Below are positions 44,316-53,087 of a stretch of 64,000 bases of DNA, in pieces (position 1 is the stretch's first letter; every line of letters begins with the position of its first letter). The position numbers were made by a program, and so were the translations under genes. The stretch spans positions 1-64,000 of the forward strand of contig NZ_FMAF01000007.1 in the NCBI RefSeq assembly GCF_900094565.1. Reading direction: 5' to 3'. The notes beneath the pieces were generated by a model that had not been told where the DNA came from, did not search any database, and was given only the letters and a program-made list of their open reading frames with translations. This DNA is from Martinezella lusitana. Its GTDB lineage: Bacteria; Pseudomonadota; Alphaproteobacteria; Rhizobiales; Rhizobiaceae.

Positions 44316-46672
44316 CGATGCCACCAACCGCTAAACCGAGACTCGGTCTGCGTTCCTTTCGCGCCAAATTCCTCATCGTTGTCGGAGGTGCCGTCCTTTT
44401 CGACCTGCTGGTCAGCGGCGGTCTTGCACTTTGGAATGTGCAGCGTCTCTCCCGCAACGCGACCGCCCAAGTGGGCGAAGGCCTCGAAAAGGCGAGCCAG
44501 GATTATATCCGCTCCTATACCAATTCCACGGCCGCCCAGGTCGGTCTGCTTCTCGACCAGGTGCATTCCGATGTGAGCGCGCTGGCAGGGGTGCTCCAGG
44601 GTCAGATCGATCATCCCACAAGGAATGGAAATGTCGGCACAGCCTTGGCCAAAGCTGCCCCCGATGCCGTGACGGTGACCTACGATCCCGTTGGCCAGTG
44701 GGCGCAAAATCTTCCGGGAGGGCCCTCCGTCATCAGTGTTTGGGGTTACATGCTGGACAAGGACCACCATCCCTTTCCGCAGGTACAGGCCGACATTGAG
44801 ACGAGCGCCATACTTGATCTTGTCGCTCCATCGCTGCTGCATAACGGCGCGTCGAAGCTGCAAATGTACTATATCGGTCCCAGGGAGCGCCCGATCTTCC
44901 GGACTGCGCCTTACACGACGCAGGCGCAGACTTTCGACCGGCTCTACCCAGGCCACAACAGTGCTGATTTCTGGACTTTCTTTTTTCCTGGCCTTTATGA
45001 ATCCTGGCAGCAATGGGCTTTGTCTCCCTCGTCGCGGCCGGTTGCCAATTACATTACCCAGACCGCTCCCTACACGGACGCGATTACCGGAAAACTGATC
45101 GTCAGCTTCTTCCATCCGCTTTGGACAGCGGACAGGCATGGAGTGGCAGGTGCCGCCGGCGCCGATATCACCCTTACTCAGCTTGCCGAGATCGTCGAGA
45201 ATGTGAAGGTTGCCCAAAGCGGCTTCGGCTTCTTGACCATGTCGAATGGAAATGTCGTCGCAATCAATCCGGTCGGAGAGAAGGCCATCGGTTTGCGAGC
45301 GGCGAATGACGCCGCCAACAAGGGCGTCACCGGTCTCGACCGCTCGCTGCGGAACAGCACGCAAAAGGCCATTGCGACCATGCCGCTTGATGCCGATGGT
45401 GCCATCCAGCACATCTCGCTCACCGAACACGGCGAAGAGGTTCCTTATCTCGTAGTCGTCAAGCAATTGCGTCCCACCAATCTCTGGGTGAGTGGGCCCA
45501 TACAGCGCGAGGTCATGTCGCTTGGAATCGTCGTGCCAGAGCGCGAGATCTATGCTTCGCTGATTGCGGCCAAGGAGGAGATATCACGCGCGACCAACAG
45601 GATTTTGCTTTATCAGATCCTCGCGGTTCTCGTGTCGCTGATGATCGTCACCGCTGCGGTCTTTGCGGCGTCGAAGCGCATCACCGGCGGTATCAGCGCG
45701 CTGGCGGGTGCCGCCAAGCGCATCCAGGCAAAAGACTACTCCGTCAGGGTCGACATTCCAACCAGGGATGAGGTGGCTGAAGCCGGCGTCGCATTCAACC
45801 GGATGGCCGAGGAGATCAGCTTTCACACCGAAAATCTCGAGAAGCTGGTCGTGGAGCGGACGAAGGAGATAGAGGCGGCAAAGGAGGAGATCTCCACGCT
45901 CGCCAATCAGTTGAAGAGCGAGAACCTGCGCCTTGGTGCGGAACTCGATGTGGCGCGGCATATTCAGCGCATGGTTTTGCCGCGTGCCAAGGAGCTGACA
46001 GCCTTCAAGCATCTGGAAATCGCCGCCTACATGCGCCCGGCCGATGAGGTCGGCGGTGATTATTATGATGTCCTGCAGCATGGAAACAATCTGAAGATCG
46101 GTATTGGCGACGTGACCGGCCACGGGCTTGAGAGCGGCGTGCTGATGCTGATGGTTCAATCGATCGCTCGTGCGCTGCAGGAGGCCGGCGAAATGGATCC
46201 GGCAAAATTCCTGGCCGACCTCAACCGCACGATTTTCAAGAACATCGAACGAACGGAGACGGACAAGCACATCACCTTATCCTTCCTCGACTATGACGGT
46301 AAGAGATTGACGATATCGGGCCAACATGAGGATATGATCATTATCCGCCAGAACGGCGAGGTCGAGCGCATAGATACCGGCGACCTCGGTCTTCCGGTTG
46401 GCCTCGAAGCCGATATTACGCAGTTCATCGACACGCGGGAAGTATCGTTTGAGAAAGGTGATATGGTCGTCCTACATACGGATGGCGTCACCGAAGCTGA
46501 AAATCCCAGCGGCGAACTGTTCGGCTTCGAGCGGCTTTTGCAGGATGCGCGTCGCTTGCATGGCGGAACCGCGGAAGAGGTAGTCAAGGGGATACTCGAC
46601 GATCTGATGGCCTACATCGGCACGCAAAAGATTCATGATGACATTACCCTCGTCGTCATGCGGCATAGGTGA
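44312..46672 (+). CDS. Membrane-bound SpoIIE/PP2C-type phosphatase with Cache-like sensor and HAMP
   Basis: A 786-residue protein: membrane helix near 19-45, a large extracytoplasmic sensor of double-Cache type (about 50-425), second helix near 435-460, HAMP (about 460-510), a coiled coil, then a PP2C domain (about 550-785) with ADEVGGDYYDVL, IGIGDVTGHGLESGVLM, HTDGVTEAENPSGELFG and HDDITLVVM. The metal-binding aspartates are all present. It matches the architecture of SiaA of Pseudomonas and RsbU-like phosphatases, which dephosphorylate a STAS protein in response to an outside signal. ATGA overlap with the previous gene. Likely target: the STAS protein at 47252-47590. Confidence 0.92.
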   Translation: MTMPPTAKPRLGLRSFRAKFLIVVGGAVLFDLLVSGGLALWNVQRLSRNATAQVGEGLEKASQDYIRSYTNSTAAQVGLLLDQVHSDVSALAGVLQGQIDHPTRNGNVGTALAKAAPDAVTVTYDPVGQWAQNLPGGPSVISVWGYMLDKDHHPFPQVQADIETSAILDLVAPSLLHNGASKLQMYYIGPRERPIFRTAPYTTQAQTFDRLYPGHNSADFWTFFFPGLYESWQQWALSPSSRPVANYITQTAPYTDAITGKLIVSFFHPLWTADRHGVAGAAGADITLTQLAEIVENVKVAQSGFGFLTMSNGNVVAINPVGEKAIGLRAANDAANKGVTGLDRSLRNSTQKAIATMPLDADGAIQHISLTEHGEEVPYLVVVKQLRPTNLWVSGPIQREVMSLGIVVPEREIYASLIAAKEEISRATNRILLYQILAVLVSLMIVTAAVFAASKRITGGISALAGAAKRIQAKDYSVRVDIPTRDEVAEAGVAFNRMAEEISFHTENLEKLVVERTKEIEAAKEEISTLANQLKSENLRLGAELDVARHIQRMVLPRAKELTAFKHLEIAAYMRPADEVGGDYYDVLQHGNNLKIGIGDVTGHGLESGVLMLMVQSIARALQEAGEMDPAKFLADLNRTIFKNIERTETDKHITLSFLDYDGKRLTISGQHEDMIIIRQNGEVERIDTGDLGLPVGLEADITQFIDTREVSFEKGDMVVLHTDGVTEAENPSGELFGFERLLQDARRLHGGTAEEVVKGILDDLMAYIGTQKIHDDITLVVMRHR

Positions 46673-46676
46673 GAGC

Positions 46677-47231
46677 ATGACAGTCGTACTATATGGCCAA
46701 GAAAATCTCGTTTCTTTCGATACAAGCCAAGCTCTGCGGCTTCGCCTGCTTGACGGACCGCTACGGCTCGCGTGGCGGCATTCAGCTATAACCTCGGACT
46801 TTATCGCAGAAACGATAGCGCTCGGCTTTCGGTCTTCCGAACGCCACTACAAGACCATAAGGCATGACATAGGCTATCTTACGAATGAGCTGATCGAAAA
46901 CGCCATCAAGTTTCGCACTTCCGGTGAGATCGTTATCGAGGCTCTGACGGATGCCCATAACTTTAGAATGCGGATAGCGAACTTCGTCGACGACGATACT
47001 ACCGCTCGATTTCAACAATTGTTGTCGAGGGTGATAGCCGGCGATCCGAACGAGCTCCTCATAGAACAGATCGAGGCGGCTGCGCTTGAAGGTGGCAACA
47101 CATCCGGATTGGGACTGTTGACTTTGATGAGCGATTACCAGGTTCATCTAGCCTGGCGTTTCGAGGAAGATCGGCCGCACAGGCGAACTAAGCTGGAAAC
47201 CTATGCTGCGATGGCAATTGCGCTATCGTGA
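46677..47231 (+). CDS. GHKL-type ATP-binding regulator (anti-sigma/SiaB-like kinase)
   Basis: A 184-residue protein with a recognisable ATPase N-box ([14 protein letters not shown], about residues 60-75) and a G-box-like GLGLLTLM near 145. This is the kinase/anti-factor part expected in a partner-switching module, opposite the PP2C phosphatase encoded just upstream (four bases between stop and ATG). It would phosphorylate the STAS protein. The start at 46677 follows a GAGAG site; longer frames run into the phosphatase gene. Confidence 0.75.
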   Translation: MTVVLYGQENLVSFDTSQALRLRLLDGPLRLAWRHSAITSDFIAETIALGFRSSERHYKTIRHDIGYLTNELIENAIKFRTSGEIVIEALTDAHNFRMRIANFVDDDTTARFQQLLSRVIAGDPNELLIEQIEAAALEGGNTSGLGLLTLMSDYQVHLAWRFEEDRPHRRTKLETYAAMAIALS

Positions 47232-47251
47232 ACCCGCGAGAGGCATGTTGT

Positions 47252-47590
47252 ATGGAAATCAAAGAAGAAGCGTTCCGCGTCTGGTCCGAAGGCAGCACCT
47301 TGTATTTTGATGGAACCATGCGCCTGGCGGGTCCGGATGCCTATGCGCCGGTTTATGATCTGGCTAAAAAAGTGCTCGACGAGGGCGGTGGCAAGGCTAC
47401 TTTCGATCTGACCGGCCTGCACTTCTTGAATTCTTCTGGTATCAACTTGCTTGCCAAACTGACGATCGAGGCGCGCAAGCATCCAGACATTCACCTTACC
47501 GTTTGCGGCTCTTCACAGATTCCATGGCAGATGAAGTCACTGCCAAATCTGAAGAAGCTTCATCCAAGCCTGGATCTACGTCTGACATAG
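47252..47590 (+). CDS. STAS-domain protein (anti-anti-sigma-like)
   Basis: A 112-residue single-domain STAS protein with [21 protein letters not shown]61 or S62 in NSSG is the expected phosphorylation site, and NSSG is intact. A GTG start at 47228 overlapping the previous stop is possible, but ATG 47252 has GAGAGG at good spacing. It should be toggled by the ATPase (46677) and the phosphatase (44312). No sigma factor gene is near, so its partner may be the GGDEF-EAL protein or another enzyme, as in the Sia system. Confidence 0.82.
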   Translation: MEIKEEAFRVWSEGSTLYFDGTMRLAGPDAYAPVYDLAKKVLDEGGGKATFDLTGLHFLNSSGINLLAKLTIEARKHPDIHLTVCGSSQIPWQMKSLPNLKKLHPSLDLRLT

Positions 47591-47790
47591 TGGCCTCAAG
47601 CAATGAGCTAGGCCAAGTGATGTTGACGTCACATATTCTGACGTGCCCGGCACACATTTTATCCGCAAGGGCTGCATGACCACGCAGCATGGGTCCCGGA
47701 TCAATCATCCGTAGAGCACCGGGCTGGCGGTTGAGTTGACTCTGTCGTTCACTCGGCAGACAACAGGCAATGGCTAAGGAGGAAACACTG

Positions 47791-48267
47791 ATGGCTGACG
47801 AGACTAACACGGGACCGCTTGCTGCAGTTACGGGGATAGAGGCAGAGGTGAAAACGCCGAAGGTCAAGAAGCCGAGAGCGCCACGGCGCCAGAAGGCGGT
47901 TGCCACACCGGTTCAGGCTGAAGCAAAGGCGACTGATGCAACGTCGGCTGTGCCAGCTGCAAAGCCCAGGAGATATAGCGAGCAGGAAAGAGGCGAAAAG
48001 CTCAAGCTGATAGGAACGCAGGTCGCCGGGGGTACAAGTACGCTCAGGGACGCGATCAAGAACGCCGGCATATCGGAGCAAACCTACTATCAGTGGAAAC
48101 GGACAGTGAAGGCCGTTGACCAAGGAGGGGATAAGCCTGTTTCGGTCGGCAACGGGTTGGCCGATCTCGTTCAACTCGAAGAAGAGAACCAAAGGCTTCG
48201 CAAGATTCTGGCGGAAAAGCTGCGCGCAGAAAATGCGGAGCTGCGCAAGAGGCTCGGACTGGACTAA
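47791..48267 (+). CDS. SyrB-like transcriptional regulator
   Basis: A 158-residue protein very like SyrB of Sinorhizobium meliloti from memory: MADETNTGP start, a basic Lys/Pro/Ala-rich region (KVKKPRAPRRQK), RRYSEQERGEKLKLIGTQVA, a transposase-like helix-turn-helix (IKNAGISEQTYYQWKR) and a C-terminal coiled coil (LEEENQRLRKILAEKLRAEN). SyrB affects symbiotic regulation through SyrM in S. meliloti. ATG 47791 is set by AAGGAGG eight bases upstream. The helix-turn-helix is of IS3 OrfA type, so the gene may descend from a transposase subunit. Confidence 0.85.
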   Translation: MADETNTGPLAAVTGIEAEVKTPKVKKPRAPRRQKAVATPVQAEAKATDATSAVPAAKPRRYSEQERGEKLKLIGTQVAGGTSTLRDAIKNAGISEQTYYQWKRTVKAVDQGGDKPVSVGNGLADLVQLEEENQRLRKILAEKLRAENAELRKRLGLD

Positions 48268-48307
48268 TCCAAGATCGGAATGGAGTGGGCGGTCAGTCTC
48301 TCCATTG

Positions 48308-48340
48308 AATGCCGGACATTGTTTGACGCCGGCATTTTGT
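48308..48340 (+). terminator. Hairpin after the SyrB-like gene, possible terminator
   Basis: AATGCCGG (48308-48315) pairs with CCGGCATT (48329-48336), 13-base loop, followed by TTGT. The T-run is short, so it may be only a weak terminator. No other feature is clear between 48268 and 48563. Confidence 0.5.
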
Positions 48341-48563
48341 AGGCTCGCCTCCAGCGAGCTCCATCAAGGTGGACAATCGAAAAGACAAATGTTTCGCTTG
48401 TGGAATCACGTCAGCTACGAGACTGTTGATGCGCTGGGCAAAACGTCGCCCTTGCGCTCCAACCAGTTGAAGCGCGCGGTGAGGAGCTATATTTGTCCGC
48501 CAGCAAAATACAGCGGCGCCGATCGGCGTCGGTTTTTCACCAGTTGCTTAAGGTTGGGAATAT

Positions 48564-49175
48564 ATGAGAACGCCACAACGGAGTTTCGTTGTTGAAGTCA
48601 AGTCGGGGCGACGACAGTCAAAGACACGGGTGAGCTCGATTTGGGGAGACACTGACCTCAAGGCTCTGGCCCGCGAAGTCCATGATAAGCCATCGCATCC
48701 GTTCAGCTCGAATGACGTATCCGGCACGCCGGATGCGGGTGAAGACAAGCTACCTGATCCGAGCAATGCGGGTTCTGTCGGCGAAGATGCGGAAGATCTC
48801 GATGTTGCACAAACGTTGATACCGTCGACCGTGGCTACGGAGTTTGACGCGCCGAAGCAGCAGGCGGATCGCCCGAACGTCGAAGCTGTCGCACAGATGC
48901 AGGAGAGCGAGCCGGCACCGCAGCCTCAAGCGGCTTCGGCGCGCGCTGCGAGGAAACGCACCAGGCACGGCTCCACTCATGCGAATGCGCAGGCTTCCAC
49001 GGGTGCACACGAGAAGCAAAGCGCGCGATCCGCGACTTTCGAGGATCCGACTTCCTTGGACGAAGTGACCGCGCTTGAGGCAGAAAACAAGCGGCTCAAG
49101 AGGCTGCTGGCTGAACAGCTTCGAGCCGAGAATTTGCGGCTTAACAAGATGCTTGAGCGGTTTGATGTCACATGA
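48564..49175 (+). CDS. SyrB-like coiled-coil protein lacking the helix-turn-helix
   Basis: A 203-residue, acidic to low-complexity protein (Glu, Ala, Gln, Ser rich) whose last 40 residues, VTALEAENKRLKRLLAEQL and on, parallel the C-terminal coiled coil of the SyrB-like protein 300 bases upstream. A basic patch (ARAARKRTRHG) precedes it, but the transposase-like helix-turn-helix is absent. It could form mixed coiled coils with the SyrB-like protein. No other family is recognised. The start is not supported by a strong ribosome-binding site. Confidence 0.68.
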   Translation: MRTPQRSFVVEVKSGRRQSKTRVSSIWGDTDLKALAREVHDKPSHPFSSNDVSGTPDAGEDKLPDPSNAGSVGEDAEDLDVAQTLIPSTVATEFDAPKQQADRPNVEAVAQMQESEPAPQPQAASARAARKRTRHGSTHANAQASTGAHEKQSARSATFEDPTSLDEVTALEAENKRLKRLLAEQLRAENLRLNKMLERFDVT

Positions 49176-49279
49176 GGAAACCGCGTCCTTCAATGGCCGT
49201 GGCGTTTACCCTGCTGATGTATCCTGAGTGTTCCTCAGCTTGATCGTATAGCAGCTGAGGGGCTTGGTTATGATCGGTA

Positions 49280-49653
49280 TCAATAGCCGCTATCATGGAC
49301 GACGCCCATAATCTCTCCGCGGCGGGATACGCTCACCAGGAGATTGTCGTCGCCTCGCGTTGCCTCGACCAGGTAGCGAATTTCGACGTGATTTACGTTT
49401 TTTACGCGATAGCCACGGCCCCCAGGAGACGGATCACATCGTCCGGACCGAAGTTGCCGCGGCGCTCTCCCCACCTGTTACGCGCATCGTGATGGTTGTT
49501 TCAGGCATGAAGGAAATTCTGCTCCGTGTCATCCTGGGCGGAATAGTCGTCCGACGACTGATCCTGGTGAATGACGACTTGAGCAAGTGCCGGGGTGATA
49601 GGGCCAATTATCGTGGCGGCAGCCAGGCCCAGCGTGATGAAGGCAGCCTTCAT
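49280..49653 (-). pseudogene. Broken gene for a small periplasmic protein (stop plus frameshift)
   Basis: Read leftward from ATG 49653, a signal peptide (AAFITLGLAAATIIGPITPALA) leads into an acidic stretch that ends at TGA 49501-49503. The same frame stays open after that stop (RNRWGERRGNFGPDDVIRLL), then a one-base slip at a run of five C (49419-49423 on the + strand) joins to GYRVKNVNHVEIRYLVEATR and on to a stop at 49280. The three pieces join into one ancestral protein of about 120 residues of a familiar rhizobial exported type. Alternatively the first 50 codons are a real short secreted peptide. Confidence 0.6.
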
Positions 49654-49899
49654 GGGTATAATGAAGGCTCGTAAGTCATGTCCGCGGCCACGGCAGGCAC
49701 CGCGGAAGAGAGAGCCAAGGCGGCGATAGCGAATATCCTGAAATGCATTATTGAGATGCCTCATCTTTGTTCTGCAAAAGAGAGGGCACTTGCGAAACGC
49801 ATCAGCCCGCCTCGTGACGAGTCACTATGTGCCGGGCCCATGTTGCGGAGAGGAATCCGAGGCCACTTCGTGTCCGCCTCATCAATCGCGTAAGGAAGA

Positions 49900-49984
49900 C
49901 TCTGCGCTCGCAGTTTGATCCAGATTTTCGATCAGCCGCTTCCCAGATGGTTCCTGTGTAGCCTTCGTAAGCACGATGCAGCTA
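49900..49984 (-). pseudogene. DUF2934 gene remnant
   Basis: Leftward translation gives RAYEGYTGTIWEAADRKSG, matching RAYAIWEAAGRPSG of the intact DUF2934 gene 500 bases away, with a small insertion. A TAG stop lies three codons before it. So a decayed second copy is likely. The stretch 49654-49900 shows nothing else I can name. Confidence 0.5.
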
Positions 49985-50027
49985 CTCCGACCGTCGAGCC
50001 GACGGCGGAGGGATTGAAAATTGCGCC

Positions 50028-50207
50028 ATCGAACGGCTCGGCTCCGACACCTATGCCTATGTCGTTCATGGTGGCTATCAACTGACGACCGTCCGGCTGC
50101 CGGGCAATGTTCAACTAAGCGTTGGCCAGTCTGTCAGTCTCACCATCGCTCGGGAGCAATTCCATCTTTTCGATAGAGACGCCCATTGCATTTCGGTGAG
50201 CCATTAG
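50028..50207 (+). pseudogene. C-terminal TOBE-domain remnant of a sugar ABC transporter ATPase (UgpC/MsmK type)
   Basis: An open stretch of 59 codons reads IERLGSDTYAYVVHGG, then LTTVRLPGNVQLSVGQSVSL and ends FHLFDRDAHCISVSH before TAG at 50205-50207. This is the classic end of UgpC/MalK-like ATPases: LGS-(D/E)-TY, a beta-rich middle, and FHLFD near the end. No Walker A, signature or Walker B part lies upstream, and no start or ribosome-binding site is present, so it is the 3' scar of a deleted gene. The boundary upstream is not sharp; frame similarity may reach back to about 49995. Confidence 0.68.
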
Positions 50208-50212
50208 GCCGG

Positions 50213-50470
50213 CTATGAAATACGATCTGCCATGATGCGCTCGTCTCCGTCTTCTGGTTGCAAAGCTTGATCCGGATTGGGAGGAGTTGCCTTCTGTCGA
50301 AATCTAAGAAGCAACTCCTCTCCATCTACGGACGCTCGCGAACGCTCCATGATATCGCGCTCGGCAGCAGCTTGCTTCCAATGTTCCTGATCGCATCCAG
50401 ACGGACGCCCGGCCGCTTCCCAGATGGCGTAAGCACGCTTGCTAATCCATGCAAATCTGTCGTCAGCCAT
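50213..50470 (-). CDS. DUF2934-domain small protein
   Basis: An 85-residue protein with the DUF2934 signature near the N-terminus: RFAWISKRAYAIWEAAGRPS followed by GCDQEHWKQAAAER. Such small soluble proteins are common in rhizobia and have no known function. The start at 50470 follows AGAGGAAGAG. It points towards the ABC-ATPase remnant and lies in a region of decayed genes. Confidence 0.78.
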   Translation of the reverse strand: MADDRFAWISKRAYAIWEAAGRPSGCDQEHWKQAAAERDIMERSRASVDGEELLLRFRQKATPPNPDQALQPEDGDERIMADRIS

Positions 50471-50742
50471 GTTTGCTCTTCCTCTGGCAACGTGGAACCT
50501 TGATTGAAGGACAGCCGGTCCAATGGGCTGCGGCTTCATGATGCTATGCTTGATTTTTCCATCACATACGCATTGTGCGCGCCGACGACGAAGACATCGT
50601 GAACGTCCGTCTCTGTCATGATGTCTTTCGTCGGTCGGTTGCCCTCCGAACTCTGACCCGCACCAATTGTTCCCGAGTGTTCCGCCTGGAAGTGCACATG
50701 CCGGCTATGCCAGTGCCTGGACGGTCAACCAGGCTCTCTCCC

Positions 50743-51084
50743 TCACTCGCGCTCGTCGAGGTCGATCTGGCCTTTCTCAGCCAGGATCGGCAGGGCGATG
50801 TTGTGCTGCTGCTCGTTCACCTGCACGGTCACCAGCGTTCCGCCGCGTTCGAGAGCTGTGGCATAGGCGGCGCGCTGCTTCTCATGGAAGAAGATTCCCG
50901 TCAATGCGTCGAGAAAGCCGAGATGGTCGATAGGGTCCGTGTCAGGGCGGTTACCCGGCGTCATGGTGACGGCATCCTTGGGTATGCCGGCATCCATCAA
51001 TGCTTCGGCCGCAGCCTCCGCATCATATTCATCGTCGAAGAACGCGGTCAGCGTGTAGGAGCCGGTCTTGCCTTCGCTGCTCAT
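50743..51084 (-). CDS. YflT-like general stress protein
   Basis: A 113-residue protein of the heat-induced stress protein YflT/GspM type: YTLTAFFDDEYDAEAAAEAL at the N-terminus is the alternating-strand and helix pattern of that domain, followed by a DAVTMTPG turn and GGTLVTVQV. Function is unknown in general; it is often controlled by general stress response. GGAGGAG precedes the ATG. The 145 bases between it and the UdgX gene are a divergent promoter region. Confidence 0.72.
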   Translation of the reverse strand: MSSEGKTGSYTLTAFFDDEYDAEAAAEALMDAGIPKDAVTMTPGNRPDTDPIDHLGFLDALTGIFFHEKQRAAYATALERGGTLVTVQVNEQQHNIALPILAEKGQIDLDERE

Positions 51085-51229
51085 AGTATCTCCTCCATGT
51101 GCATGATTTCTTCGTCATAACGAAGATCGGAGGTGAGGGTTCCCGAGTAAAGAAATCGGCCGGCATGGAACAAAAAGAACCGCGATCAGTTCGTCTTGCG
51201 ATAGCTTTTAAAACCGTTGCGAGCCCCCA

Positions 51230-51880
51230 ATGCTCGAAAAACTTCCTTTGTCCATCACTGGCCCGTCGCTCGCGCGCGATCATGCCGAAGCGGCGACGCT
51301 CGATGATCTGCGCCGCGATGCAGATGCCTGTATGCGCTGCGATCTCTATCGCGATGCGACGCATCTTGTCTTCGGCGAGGGGCCGCAGAATGCGGAGATC
51401 GTACTTGTCGGCGAGCAGCCCGGCGACAAAGAGGATCTGGCAGGCAAACCGTTCGTCGGGCCGGCTGGCCGTCTTTTGGATCAATGTCTGGAAGAGGCTG
51501 ATGTCGATCGGGGCCGCTGCTACGTCACCAACGCCGTCAAGCATTTCAAATACCAGATGCGCGGCAAGAAGCGTCTTCATGCAAGGCCCAATGCCGGGGA
51601 GGTGCAGCGTTGCGCCTGGTGGCTGGGGGCTGAACTTGAGCTCCTGAAGCCGAGGCTGGTGGTGGCGCTCGGTGCAACAGCGGTATCCTCGCTGCTCGGC
51701 TCGAAGATCAAGGTCATGCGCGACCGCGGTCACATTATTCGCCCAGCAGGGGAGGTTGATATTCTGGTGACCATTCATCCCTCGGCGCTTTTGCGGATCA
51801 GGGAGCCGGACGAGAAGGAAAGAAGTCGGCTCGCCTTCATTCGAGATCTGAAGAAGATCCGAAGTTTTCTGCGGCATTGA
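51230..51880 (+). CDS. UdgX-family uracil-DNA glycosylase
   Basis: A 216-residue protein of the UdgX branch of uracil-DNA glycosylases. It has the CXXC-type cluster cysteines (CMRCDL and later VQRCAWW), motif A GEQPGDKED near residue 61, FVGPAGRLLD, VTNAVKHFKY and the family-specific loop as GKKRLH, where mycobacterial UdgX has KRRIH with a histidine that bonds covalently to DNA. Motif B is IHPSALLR. It removes or traps uracil in DNA. It is divergent from the stress protein gene, and no link to the efflux genes downstream is evident. Confidence 0.9.
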   Translation: MLEKLPLSITGPSLARDHAEAATLDDLRRDADACMRCDLYRDATHLVFGEGPQNAEIVLVGEQPGDKEDLAGKPFVGPAGRLLDQCLEEADVDRGRCYVTNAVKHFKYQMRGKKRLHARPNAGEVQRCAWWLGAELELLKPRLVVALGATAVSSLLGSKIKVMRDRGHIIRPAGEVDILVTIHPSALLRIREPDEKERSRLAFIRDLKKIRSFLRH

Positions 51881-51943
51881 CCACCGCCATCTGCCTATCA
51901 GCCGGGAACCGAACCGTGCAGGACAACAATCAAAGGTCATGTC

Positions 51944-53086
51944 ATGGCTGACAATCAACCCAATATCATGGAAACCAAGCCAAATCGGCCCAAGCAGAAG
52001 ATCCCCGCGAATGCGGATAGTCCAACCCCTGCGCCGGAAACGAAGCGGCCGTCTTTCATCCGTCGCCACCCCTTCTGGGTTTTGTGCGGCATTGTGGCGC
52101 TGGCGGCCTCGATCGTTGCGTCGTGGTTTGCCTGGCGGGTCTATTTCTATCCCTACGAATCGACGGATGACGCGTTCGTCGATGCACGCAGTTTTTCGGT
52201 TGCCGCCAAGGTCTCCGGCTATGTGGCGGTTGTTCCGGTGACCGATAACCAGCATATGCAAGCTGGCGACGTCATCCTGAAGATCGATCCGCGCGATTAC
52301 CAGATCGCACTCGATCAGGCGAATGGGCAGATTGAAGTCGCCAATGCCTCGGTCCAAAGCACCAGCGCACAAATCGACGCGGCCGACGCTGCTATCGACG
52401 TGGCAAGAGCGCAACAAAATTCGGCAACCGCGGCCCTTCAATATGCGCAGCAGGAAGCCAATCGTCAGCAGCAGCTGGTCAAGAGTGGATCAGGCAGCGT
52501 GCAGTCGGTGCAACAGGCAACCGCGACTTTGCAGCAGGATCAGGCGAGCCTTGCACAGATGCAGGCGAACGTCACGTCGGCGCTGAAGAACAAGGCGGTC
52601 TCGGAGGCCCAGAAATCCAGTGCGCTTGCCAGCCTCAAGCAAGCCCAGTCGCAGGCCGAGGAGGCGCAACAAAACCTGAGCTATACGACGATCACCGCAG
52701 CCCAGCCGGGTCGCGTCGTTCGCCTCACCGGCGCCAAGGGTCAATATGTCGAGGCGGGGCAGGCGATCTCGATGTTCGTTCCCGACGAAATCTGGATCAC
52801 CGCGAACTTCAAGGAGACACAGCTGACGGACATGCGGCCGGGCCAGCCGGTGGATGTGACGCTCGACGCCTATCCCGATCACACGCTGCACGGCAAGGTC
52901 GCCTCCGTCCAGCCCGGTTCCGGCACGGCGTTCTCGCTGCTACCCGCTGAAAACGCCACCGGCAACTATGTGAAGGTTACCCAGCGCGTGCCGGTCAAGA
53001 TCATCGTCGACACATGGCCTGCCGATGTCGCCATCGGTCCCGGCATGTCCGTGGTCCCGACGGTTACGGTTCGCCCGAGGAACTGA
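51944..53086 (+). CDS. EmrA-type membrane fusion protein (HlyD family)
   Basis: A 380-residue periplasmic adaptor: basic, proline-rich cytoplasmic start, one membrane helix near 45-65 (FWVLCGIVALAASIVASWFA), then STDDAFVDARSFSVAAKVSG, the biotinyl-lipoyl half, a long Gln/Ala-rich coiled coil (about 120-240), and YVEAGQAISMFVPDEIWITA. It bridges an inner-membrane pump and an outer-membrane channel. It is one base away from the DHA2 transporter gene, the usual EmrA-EmrB order. Confidence 0.94.
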   Translation: MADNQPNIMETKPNRPKQKIPANADSPTPAPETKRPSFIRRHPFWVLCGIVALAASIVASWFAWRVYFYPYESTDDAFVDARSFSVAAKVSGYVAVVPVTDNQHMQAGDVILKIDPRDYQIALDQANGQIEVANASVQSTSAQIDAADAAIDVARAQQNSATAALQYAQQEANRQQQLVKSGSGSVQSVQQATATLQQDQASLAQMQANVTSALKNKAVSEAQKSSALASLKQAQSQAEEAQQNLSYTTITAAQPGRVVRLTGAKGQYVEAGQAISMFVPDEIWITANFKETQLTDMRPGQPVDVTLDAYPDHTLHGKVASVQPGSGTAFSLLPAENATGNYVKVTQRVPVKIIVDTWPADVAIGPGMSVVPTVTVRPRN

Positions 53087-53087
53087 G

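Noticed and set aside
44267-45466. A 399-codon minus-strand open frame
   Set aside because: Opposite the sensor region of the PP2C phosphatase, a shadow frame.
47791-48267. IS3-type transposase OrfA
   Set aside because: The helix-turn-helix is similar, but no OrfB or inverted repeats flank it, and the overall layout matches SyrB regulators.
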